From assembly GCA_019323195.1 (NCBI GenBank), contig JAHWHQ010000008.1:1-10748 (forward strand): a stretch of DNA of 10,748 nucleotides, read 5' to 3'. This DNA comes from Candidatus Woesearchaeota archaeon. GTDB taxonomy: Archaea; Nanobdellota; Nanobdellia; Woesearchaeales; JACPBV01. This document shows positions 5,681 to 10,748 of this stretch, one piece after another (positions within the stretch are counted from its first letter, which is position 1; each line of letters opens with the position of its first letter). The notes under the pieces are model-generated. The model was not told the origin of the DNA. It saw only the letters and a list, made by a program, of their open reading frames with translations, and searched no databases. The position numbers were made by a program, and so were the translations under genes.

Positions 5681-6408
5681 GAAACTACCGAGATTGTCTT
5701 TGTTTTTGTGTCCAGTATGTTATTTTTGTTGCTTGCATCATAAAGCTCTATCTTGATTGTTGCTTTTTTGTCATCAGGGTCCAGGTTAAGGTACCTCCCT
5801 GCCAGCATTCTTCCCCCTATCCTGTCTATCTCCTCATCCACCTTCTTGTTTGTTTTTCCGGTGGGGATAAGTGATGGGAACTCATATTCATATTTTGCAT
5901 TCTCTTTTACAGCCTCAGGTGTGCTGGCACCATACCAGTATACCCTTAACAAGGGCACGAACAATCCTTTATCATTGTCAATATAAACCCATATATACTC
6001 GATTCTTTTTGAATCATTATTCAACCCTATGTTCCCGATTGTAAGTCCTGCCTCTCCCGATAATTTAGTCTCATTTTCAGTCTCTGGCTCTATTGTGCTT
6101 TCAGGCTCTATCTCTGTTTCAGGCTCTATTTCAATATTCTCCTCTTCAGCCTCTATTTCAGGCACTTCTTCCTCTACCTTACTGGCCACTACCTTAGATG
6201 TTATATCCTCCGGATTCTTTTCACACTTGTATCTCTCCATAGGATTGAATATTACCATCACTATAAGAACCAGGATGATGATAAAATAGACTACTCTCTC
6301 AAGCCAAAATTTATTGAACCTTATCTTGATCTCAACCGTATTCTTGTCCATTTTGTTCTTTCCCTCTTTTGCTTCGCTGTCTTCGAACGGTTCTTTACCC
6401 CCGAACAT
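5677..6408 (-). CDS. Single-span membrane protein with acidic stalk and extracytoplasmic beta-rich domain
   Basis: This is a 243-residue protein, read from the ATG at 6408. The open frame extends another 117 codons upstream, but that part lies over the divergent gene and its promoter. A minus-strand TATA box (taaatttaaatat, centred about 30 bp upstream) supports 6408 as a leaderless start. A charged cytoplasmic segment (about 1-37) precedes one membrane helix (about 38-56, VVYFIIILVLIVMVIF). An acidic Glu/Pro/Ile repeat stalk follows (about 80-115). The C-terminal domain (about 120-243) is rich in predicted beta strands (YIWVYIDND, LLRVYWYG, ATIKIELYDA) and likely lies outside the cell, like an Ig/FN3-type fold; that fold is a guess. 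I recognise no family. Its stop overlaps the archease stop by 3 bp. Confidence 0.75.
   Translation of the reverse strand: MFGGKEPFEDSEAKEGKNKMDKNTVEIKIRFNKFWLERVVYFIIILVLIVMVIFNPMERYKCEKNPEDITSKVVASKVEEEVPEIEAEEENIEIEPETEIEPESTIEPETENETKLSGEAGLTIGNIGLNNDSKRIEYIWVYIDNDKGLFVPLLRVYWYGASTPEAVKENAKYEYEFPSLIPTGKTNKKVDEEIDRIGGRMLAGRYLNLDPDDKKATIKIELYDASNKNNILDTKTKTISVVS
6076..6132 (-). repeat. Tandem ~18 bp repeat coding an acidic Ile-Glu-Pro-Glu stalk
   Basis: About three imperfect copies of an 18 bp unit (core ggctctat on the plus strand) encode IEPETE / IEPEST / IEPETE-type hexapeptides at about residues 93-111 of the membrane protein. Such repeats make an extended spacer and can vary in copy number. 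Confidence 0.6.
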
Positions 6409-6432
6409 TATAAGGGGTGTAAAACAGCCAAG

Positions 6433-6445
6433 AATATTTAAATTT
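6433..6445 (-). promoter_or_regulatory. TATA box of the membrane-protein gene
   Basis: On the minus strand this reads taaatttaaatat, centred about 30 bp upstream of the ATG at 6408. It decides the start of that gene, since the longer frame would begin well upstream of this promoter. Confidence 0.5.
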
Positions 6446-6464
6446 ATCGAAAAAAATAAGTAAA

Positions 6465-6473
6465 TTTTTAAAT
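6465..6473 (+). promoter_or_regulatory. TATA box of the coiled-coil protein gene
   Basis: tttttaaat is centred 28 bp upstream of the ATG at 6497. No Shine-Dalgarno lies between. Together with the minus-strand box at 6433-6445 it forms a compact divergent promoter pair in 88 bp. Confidence 0.5.
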
Positions 6474-6496
6474 CCTTTTCAATTACCTGTTTCACT

Positions 6497-7759
6497 ATGT
6501 TCAACTTTTTAAAAAGGTTTTTTTCTTCCCCGGAGGAAGAAAAGACCGGGAAAGAGGTCATTAAAGCGGACGAGTTAGGCGACTGGTTTAAATATAAGTC
6601 CAGTGTTATCTTTACTGACCTTGACCGCAGGGTTGAGGTTATAAACAGCAGGCTAAAGGATGCCGTGATGAGGACCAAGGATAATCTTGCCATATTAAGC
6701 ACCTCTAAACTGTACAATCCCAAGGTAAGCGTCAAGGAAAACCAGTATATGGAGGGCAACAGGAAATCCTATATCCTTGGCGTTAATAATTTTCTAAGGG
6801 GCATCGATCTGAATAAAAAAGACTATCCCTCTCTGCTTGATTTTTGCAATGACTTTAGCTTAAGGCTGGACAGGTTTGGCAAGTCAACTTTCAGGTCTTA
6901 CCAGATCCTGCAGGAATTTTTCTCTCATGAGAGCAGGAACATAGCCATGGGCATAAAGGATATAGAGAACTCAGTTAAGCAGTTAGGTGAATCTGTAAAA
7001 AATGCCCGGATAGGAAAGGTAGAAGAGATAAAAAAGGACATAGCAGCCTTAGGCATGAAACTGAATCAAAAGTCCGGTATTGAGTCTTCGTCCAAAGACA
7101 AGGAAAAGGTAAAAGAAGGCCTTCTAAAAAATAAGAAAGATATTGAGAAGAAGATTAATGACCTTGTCAAATCCAGGGAATATAAGAAGCTTAATCATCT
7201 GAAGGCTGATAAAGAGGTTCTTTTGGCAAATATAAGGGAGCATAATGCTCGGATGATTCACGCCTTTTCTGTCATGGAAAGGCCGCTGAGGAAATTGCAG
7301 AAGATGGTTATAGAGGACAGCGGTCTTCTGCAGAAATACATCGAGAATCCCGTGGATTCCTTGGTTAATGATGACGAGTTGAAGATAGCCGGCTTATTGC
7401 GCAAACTGGAGAAGAATATAAACAACTATACCCTTGACCTCAAGGATAAGAAAAGAGAGAAGGTCCTGGAGACGGTTAAGTGCCTTACAGAGGAGTTCCT
7501 GAGGGAGTTTGTCAATAGGCATAACGAGCTTAATGCCCAGTTAGACAGCCTTGAAAAGGAGGTAAGCGGGAGCGAGACTTTAAGGAAAGAGAATAGCCTT
7601 AATTACGAGCTTAGCAGCATTCAGGGTAACCTGGAAAAGCTGGACTCCGAGATCCTAAGCAACAGGCATGAGCTGGACAAGATAGATCTAAGAAGCATGA
7701 AAAATAGCTTGGGTAATAAGATAAACGAACTGCTTAACAGTAATATTTTTATTGCTTAA
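6497..7759 (+). CDS. Long coiled-coil cytoplasmic protein, unknown function
   Basis: This 420-residue protein is rich in Lys, Glu, Leu and Asn. It has no signal peptide and no membrane helix. The N-terminal MFNFLKRFFSSPEEE is an amphipathic, basic-hydrophobic start that could touch a membrane. Residues about 30-150 look globular and helical (including NNFLRGIDLNKKDYPSLLDFCNDF). Residues about 150-260 and 295-415 show heptad-like patterns with many charged positions (EIKKDIAALGMKLN, KNKKDIEKKINDLVKS, LEKLDSEILSNRHELDKI), which predict long coiled coils broken by the segment PVDSLVNDDELKIAGL. I know no family for it; the architecture suggests a scaffold or SMC/Rad50-like arm without ATPase heads. 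It has a divergent leaderless promoter shared with the membrane-protein gene, hinting at co-regulation. It is followed by pgk after 54 bp. Confidence 0.8.
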   Translation: MFNFLKRFFSSPEEEKTGKEVIKADELGDWFKYKSSVIFTDLDRRVEVINSRLKDAVMRTKDNLAILSTSKLYNPKVSVKENQYMEGNRKSYILGVNNFLRGIDLNKKDYPSLLDFCNDFSLRLDRFGKSTFRSYQILQEFFSHESRNIAMGIKDIENSVKQLGESVKNARIGKVEEIKKDIAALGMKLNQKSGIESSSKDKEKVKEGLLKNKKDIEKKINDLVKSREYKKLNHLKADKEVLLANIREHNARMIHAFSVMERPLRKLQKMVIEDSGLLQKYIENPVDSLVNDDELKIAGLLRKLEKNINNYTLDLKDKKREKVLETVKCLTEEFLREFVNRHNELNAQLDSLEKEVSGSETLRKENSLNYELSSIQGNLEKLDSEILSNRHELDKIDLRSMKNSLGNKINELLNSNIFIA

Positions 7760-7762
7760 TTG

Positions 7763-7778
7763 TTTTAAAAAAATAAAT
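7763..7778 (+). promoter_or_regulatory. pgk promoter (AT-rich TATA region)
   Basis: The stretch tttaaaaaaataaata lies 36-51 bp upstream of the pgk ATG. A start about 25 bp downstream would leave a short leader containing the Shine-Dalgarno at 7800-7804. Confidence 0.4.
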
Positions 7779-7799
7779 ACAATTTCCTTAAAGGGATAC

Positions 7800-7804
7800 G
7801 GAGG
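7800..7804 (+). promoter_or_regulatory. Strong Shine-Dalgarno of pgk
   Basis: ggagg ends 9 bases before the ATG at 7814. It is the clearest ribosome-binding site in the window and contrasts with the leaderless neighbours. Confidence 0.65.
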
Positions 7805-7813
7805 CTGAAAAAA

Positions 7814-9136
7814 ATGGGTGAAATACCGGTTGTTTCTAAGGATTGTGTAGCTGGTAAGGTTGTTTTGATAAGGGTGGACCACAATGTGGTCAAGAAAGGC
7901 AGGATTGATGATAACTACAGGATAGAGCGTTCTAAGAAGACCATACAGTTTGTCATTGAAAATGGCGGCTACCCTGTATTGATGACCCATATAGGCAGGC
8001 CAAGAGACAAGAAGACAGGCGACATTTCTGTAAGTGATGAAGAATCAGTATCTCCTGTTGTTGAATACATTAAGGAAAAATGGGGTTATCCAACAAAGGT
8101 GATTGATGTTGATATGTCTAAAGCTACTGAAAAGGGCCTTCCTGGATTAGGAGACATAACTGCGGATATAGAGGCCCTGAAGACAGGAAAGGTCAGGATT
8201 CTTTATATGCCAAATACAAGGTGGTTTAGCGGAGAGGAGGAAAAAGAAGGCGAAGCAAAGGATAAGTTCACAGATCAGCTGGCCTCTATTGCCGACATCT
8301 TTGTTAATGACGCCTTCGGAAGCCACCAGGCCCATGTTTCAACTTACTGGATAACTAAAAAACTGCCCAGTTTTGCAGGTTTCCTGATCGAAGAGGAGAT
8401 TAAAGGCCTAAAGCGTTTGTTGGAGCTTCCTGAAGGCAAGCGCCCCTTTTTGACCATAGTCGCAGGGGCAAAGATTGACACCAAGATCGGCGCCCTGGAA
8501 TCCCGTCGTGAGCTGTCAGATAAGCTGTTGGTCGGCGGATTGCCTGCCATAGCCCTTATATGTTCTAAGTATGGTGTTAAGGTAAGGGGCATTGAGCAGT
8601 CAGAGATAGAAACAGCCAGAAATCTTTTGGAAAAAGACAATGAAGAGAATAAGCTTCTCATACCTGATCTGGTTGTTGTTTCTGATGCTGAATGCAGCAA
8701 GGAAAACCCCAGACAGGAAGGCTCTTACAGGGAGGTTGATTTGAGTAAGGTAAATGCAGGGGATGATCTAGGCTACATCTATGACATAAGCCCCCGCTAT
8801 TTTGAAAAAGAAGAGGTTGCCGATGCAGTAAAAGCCTCTAAGACCGTCTTTACGAATGCAGTAGTGGGCTTTGACAAGGCAGGCTTTAAGGAAGGGACTG
8901 TTGCTTTATACACTAAACTCAGCGAGATTGAAGCAGACCTCAGCTTTGGAGGGGGGGACACGTTAAAGGCCCTCAAGAAATACACCCCTGAATTCTACCG
9001 CAGCTTAAAATCAGACGGTAAAAGCACATTGTTCACAGGAGGAGGGACGATATTGACCGGCTTTGAGAGCAGGGGCGTTAAGGAGATGAAGGTGATAAAG
9101 GCCCTGATAGACAACGGCGGGAAGCAGCCCGCCTAA
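7814..9136 (+). CDS. pgk: Phosphoglycerate kinase, divergent archaeal form
   Basis: This 440-residue protein (families usually 390-415) shows the PGK motif series: VLIRVDHNV (R20, D22, N24), LMTHIGRP (H59, R62), NTRWFSGEEE (R136), VNDAFGSHQAHVST, FAGFLIEEEI, AGAKIDTKIG (K220, K224), SFGGGDTL (D382) and LFTGGGTIL. PGK interconverts 1,3-bisphosphoglycerate + ADP and 3-phosphoglycerate + ATP in glycolysis and gluconeogenesis, in the cytoplasm. Two normally conserved features differ. The 3-phosphoglycerate-contacting Arg of the HRAH motif is Gln (HQAH, Q172), and the WNGP-type nucleotide-domain motif reads TNAV (347-350). The charged region around 270-310 also looks longer than usual. The start is fixed by the ggagg ribosome site. 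The stop lies 2 bp from the convergent DUF362 gene stop. The family is certain; full catalytic competence is likely but not guaranteed. Confidence 0.9.
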   Translation: MGEIPVVSKDCVAGKVVLIRVDHNVVKKGRIDDNYRIERSKKTIQFVIENGGYPVLMTHIGRPRDKKTGDISVSDEESVSPVVEYIKEKWGYPTKVIDVDMSKATEKGLPGLGDITADIEALKTGKVRILYMPNTRWFSGEEEKEGEAKDKFTDQLASIADIFVNDAFGSHQAHVSTYWITKKLPSFAGFLIEEEIKGLKRLLELPEGKRPFLTIVAGAKIDTKIGALESRRELSDKLLVGGLPAIALICSKYGVKVRGIEQSEIETARNLLEKDNEENKLLIPDLVVVSDAECSKENPRQEGSYREVDLSKVNAGDDLGYIYDISPRYFEKEEVADAVKASKTVFTNAVVGFDKAGFKEGTVALYTKLSEIEADLSFGGGDTLKALKKYTPEFYRSLKSDGKSTLFTGGGTILTGFESRGVKEMKVIKALIDNGGKQPA

Positions 9137-9138
9137 CT

Positions 9139-10272
9139 TTATTTTTTTCTTAGCTTCTCTATTAATTTCATAGCAAGCGGTTTCCTAAGTTCAATCGCAT
9201 TATAATGGCAGTTCTCATGGCAGCAGTAGCACAATACGCATTTCTTTCTGTTGAATTTAGGGTATGGTTCAAGTGTTATCGCCTTCACCGGGCAGACCTT
9301 TGCGCACACCCTGCACCTCCTGCATCTCTCCTTCCTTAGATAAGGCTTTGTTGATACCGCATTAAATACGAATTTGACTATTGGTTTAGGAAGCTTGTTT
9401 GCCAGGCGTGTTTTCGCTGTAGGCTTCTTAAACTCAACCTTAGCGTTCTTCTCTCCTATTATCTCCACATCATCTGTGTTGGTGAACAGCCCTCTTTCTA
9501 TAGCATACCTTATAGTTTTGATCTCCAGCGGATTATATCCTATTATTCCCGACCCTGCGATATCCAGCGCAATGCCGTCCTTTGAAGCTATGATCAGGCC
9601 GGCTTTTTTTGGCTTCCCTGCAGAGCCTGGCCCGTCACCTTCCAGCCCTATGACAGCATCCATGATGTTTAGGTGCGGTCTTATGTTCTGGTATATGTCC
9701 AATAGCAGGTTGCAGAACATATCCTCGTTCGGTGCGATCGCATGTTTTTTTGATTTCCCTCCTCCTGGTACGCATCCGAACATGTTCTTCACTGCCCCTG
9801 TAAACCTTGTCAGCATATGTGTCTTAAGCTTAGGCACATTAATTATCATGTCTGCTTCGAACGGCTCTTTTGCAAGGATAAGCCTCTTTATAACCTTTGC
9901 ATTGTTGTCGATGATCTCTTTCTTCTTAGATCCTTCAAAGGCTATTAGCCTTGCCTTGTATTTTCCTGCGATCTCCGCAATTCCCGACACCTCAAAGGCC
10001 TTTTTTGTTCCTCCGTAATCCGTTATTCCTGAAGAATCCCCAATCCATATCTCATTCTTTCCCTCTTTCAGTATCCTGCATATAGCATCGATAACAGCCG
10101 GATGGGTAGTGATAGCAGTCTCCGGCTTTTTCTGCCCCAGAACATTCGGCTTCACGAGGATCTTCTTGTTTCTCGGTATCCTGAAGCCTATGTTCCTGAG
10201 CGATTTTTTAATCGCCCTGTATATCAGCTCAGCATCATACCTTTCACATTTCACGACCGAGACCTGTGCCAT
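9139..10272 (-). CDS. DUF362-domain protein with C-terminal 2x[4Fe-4S] ferredoxin motifs
   Basis: This is a 377-residue protein. Residues about 1-280 form a DUF362 domain, with ILVKPNVLG, TTHPAVIDA, IWIGDSSG, DMIINVPKLKTHMLTRFTGAVKNMFGCVPGGGKSKKH-type central motifs (given here in part: LKTHMLTRFTGAVKNMFG, 149-166) and SKDGIALDIAG. The C-terminus carries two 4Fe-4S cluster motifs: Cys 317, 320, 323, 327 (CxxCxxCxxxCP) and Cys 345, 348, 351, 355. The protein is predicted to be cytoplasmic and redox-active. The biochemical role of most DUF362 proteins is unsettled; an electron-transfer or cofactor-linked reaction is inference. A minus-strand TATA box centred 28 bp upstream of the ATG fits a leaderless start. 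The gene ends 2 bp from the pgk stop in tail-to-tail orientation. A large frame on the opposite strand is a shadow. Confidence 0.9.
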   Translation of the reverse strand: MAQVSVVKCERYDAELIYRAIKKSLRNIGFRIPRNKKILVKPNVLGQKKPETAITTHPAVIDAICRILKEGKNEIWIGDSSGITDYGGTKKAFEVSGIAEIAGKYKARLIAFEGSKKKEIIDNNAKVIKRLILAKEPFEADMIINVPKLKTHMLTRFTGAVKNMFGCVPGGGKSKKHAIAPNEDMFCNLLLDIYQNIRPHLNIMDAVIGLEGDGPGSAGKPKKAGLIIASKDGIALDIAGSGIIGYNPLEIKTIRYAIERGLFTNTDDVEIIGEKNAKVEFKKPTAKTRLANKLPKPIVKFVFNAVSTKPYLRKERCRRCRVCAKVCPVKAITLEPYPKFNRKKCVLCYCCHENCHYNAIELRKPLAMKLIEKLRKK

Positions 10273-10294
10273 AAGGAAAATAGTTTTGATGTTT

Positions 10295-10305
10295 TTTATT
10301 AAATC
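10295..10305 (-). promoter_or_regulatory. TATA box of the DUF362 gene
   Basis: On the minus strand this reads gatttaataaa, centred 28 bp upstream of the ATG at 10272, with no Shine-Dalgarno between. The spacing supports that start and a leaderless message. Confidence 0.5.
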
Positions 10306-10316
10306 TTTTGGATTCT

Positions 10317-10473
10317 GCGATGCTGGGTACTTAAGCTGGCCCTAAACCTTTCTTCTCATGGCTTTGTGTCAAATAATGTTCTAATAATACATATTGCCTG
10401 TTGAAGTTCCACGTACTCCATAGGGAATAATTTGAAAATATTCGAAAAGGCCAGAACAAATACCCAGCATCGC
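10317..10473. repeat. 157 bp region bounded by long inverted repeats
   Basis: The 13 bp gcgatgctgggta (10317-10329) is a perfect inverted repeat of tacccagcatcgc (10461-10473). A second pair, ctggcc (10336-10341) with ggccag (10449-10454), lies inside it across a symmetric 6/6 internal loop. No convincing flanking direct repeat is visible (only ttttg on both sides). The interior holds no convincing gene. It could be an old palindromic insertion or the stem of a transcribed RNA. The sequence is not shared with the element at 95-258. Confidence 0.45.
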
Positions 10474-10485
10474 GTTTTGAGGAAA

Positions 10486-10494
10486 ATTTAAATA
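10486..10494 (+). promoter_or_regulatory. TATA box of the repeat-protein gene
   Basis: atttaaata predicts a transcript start near 10515, just upstream of the Shine-Dalgarno at 10520-10526. Confidence 0.5.
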
Positions 10495-10519
10495 GTAGTA
10501 TTGCTGTTTATAGTCTAAA

Positions 10520-10526
10520 GAGGTGA
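10520..10526 (+). promoter_or_regulatory. Shine-Dalgarno that points to an ATT start
   Basis: gaggtga ends 5 bases before ATT at 10532 and 23 bases before the first in-frame ATG at 10550. The nearer TTG at 10528 is in another frame and meets a stop after one codon, so it cannot be the start. Confidence 0.5.
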
Positions 10527-10531
10527 TTTGA

Positions 10532-10748
10532 ATTAAGAAAAGGGTCTTGATGAGTTTCATTGTAATAATGATATTAATAGTTCCTGTTGTTTCTGCTGGA
10601 TTTTTTGAAAGCATTTTTAATGAGATAACTGGTATGGTTACTGGATCTGAACCTGAGTCAAAAACTCCTGTAGGTCCTGAAGAAGAAACTCCTGTAGGTC
10701 CTGAAGAAGAAACTCCTGTAGGTCCTGAAGAAGAAACTCCTGTAGGTC
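10532..10748 (+). CDS. Exported protein with TPVGPEEE repeats (partial, runs off right edge)
   Basis: Reading from ATT at 10532 gives (M)KKRVLMSFIVIMILIVPVVSAGFF, a textbook signal peptide: KKR, a hydrophobic core, then an A-x-A-like VSA cleavage region. Starting at ATG 10550 would drop the basic part and leave only the hydrophobic core. A stop (TGA 10529-10531) immediately precedes ATT, so the frame cannot begin earlier. TTG at 10547 is another in-frame possibility. After a short segment (ESIFNEITGMVTGSEPESK) come at least three perfect copies of TPVGPEEE and part of a fourth, up to the window end. The protein is presumably secreted or cell-surface with a Pro/Glu-rich spacer. Function cannot be inferred because the rest is missing. 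Confidence 0.6.
   Translation, partial: MKKRVLMSFIVIMILIVPVVSAGFFESIFNEITGMVTGSEPESKTPVGPEEETPVGPEEETPVGPEEETPVG
10664..10748 (+). repeat. Perfect 24 bp tandem repeats (TPVGPEEE units)
   Basis: Units at 10664-10687, 10688-10711 and 10712-10735 are identical at the DNA level, and 13 bases of a fourth follow at 10736-10748. Identity including third codon positions implies recent expansion or ongoing slippage. Copy number beyond the edge is unknown. Confidence 0.9.

Noticed and set aside
6409..6759. 117-codon N-terminal extension of the membrane protein
   Set aside because: It overlaps the divergent coiled-coil gene and both promoters. The TATA box at 6433-6445 and the shift in composition place the true start at 6408.
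9374..10018. 214-codon plus-strand frame
   Set aside because: It lies entirely opposite the DUF362 gene, which has clear domain motifs; the frame is a by-product of its codon use.
10317..10473. 5S rRNA or intron-containing tRNA in the right inverted-repeat segment
   Set aside because: The terminal 13 bp stem is longer than a tRNA acceptor stem, and neither T-loop nor 5S signature sequences are present on either strand.
10381..10614. 77-codon minus-strand frame
   Set aside because: It would cross the promoter, ribosome site and signal peptide of the exported protein on the other strand and part of the inverted repeat, and has no recognisable domain.

Overview
The window reads as a piece of an archaeal chromosome. 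A DPANN lineage (Woesearchaeota/Pacearchaeota-like) is my best guess, and this is inference. The evidence is an archease, an AsnC/Lrp-type regulator, and TATA boxes centred about 26-31 bp upstream of many ATG codons (leaderless transcripts), with Shine-Dalgarno sites only at some genes. Arg codons are mostly AGA/AGG and base composition is AT-rich. TGA is used as a stop. Genes are packed tightly, with overlapping starts and stops and tail-to-tail ends 0-10 bp apart.

Left end (1-305): no convincing complete gene. It holds a ~164 bp palindromic element with a 16 bp terminal inverted repeat and an 11 bp flanking direct repeat, like a MITE. It sits immediately upstream of the tatD promoter. Next come tatD (306-1073) and, on the opposite strand, two very small genes: a 40-residue charged protein and a 61-residue Cys4 zinc-finger protein.

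Signalling operon (1604-4896): four overlapping genes encode a winged-helix AsnC/Lrp-like regulator, a soluble three-PAS histidine kinase, a stand-alone receiver (CheY-like) protein, and a RecA/KaiC-fold-like protein without a Walker A motif. A perfect 23 bp palindrome next to the first gene's TATA box is a candidate autoregulatory site. Sensing would be cytoplasmic. The receiver has no output domain, so its output must be another protein, most simply one from the same operon.

Middle (4941-7759): a small acidic-tailed protein of unknown function, archease (the RtcB tRNA-ligase cofactor), a convergent single-span membrane protein with an acidic repeat stalk and an external beta-rich domain, and a divergently transcribed 420-residue coiled-coil protein. 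The archease and membrane-protein genes share a CTAG that supplies both stop codons.

Right end (7814-10748): a divergent phosphoglycerate kinase with changes at normally conserved active-site positions; a convergent DUF362 protein with two C-terminal 4Fe-4S motifs; a 157 bp inverted-repeat region; and the start of an exported protein with perfect 24 bp (8-residue) tandem repeats. That last gene appears to start at ATT. The window ends inside the repeats.

The most system-like part is the four-gene signalling operon. The most unusual sequence observations are the palindromic element at the left end, the altered PGK residues, and the candidate ATT start.
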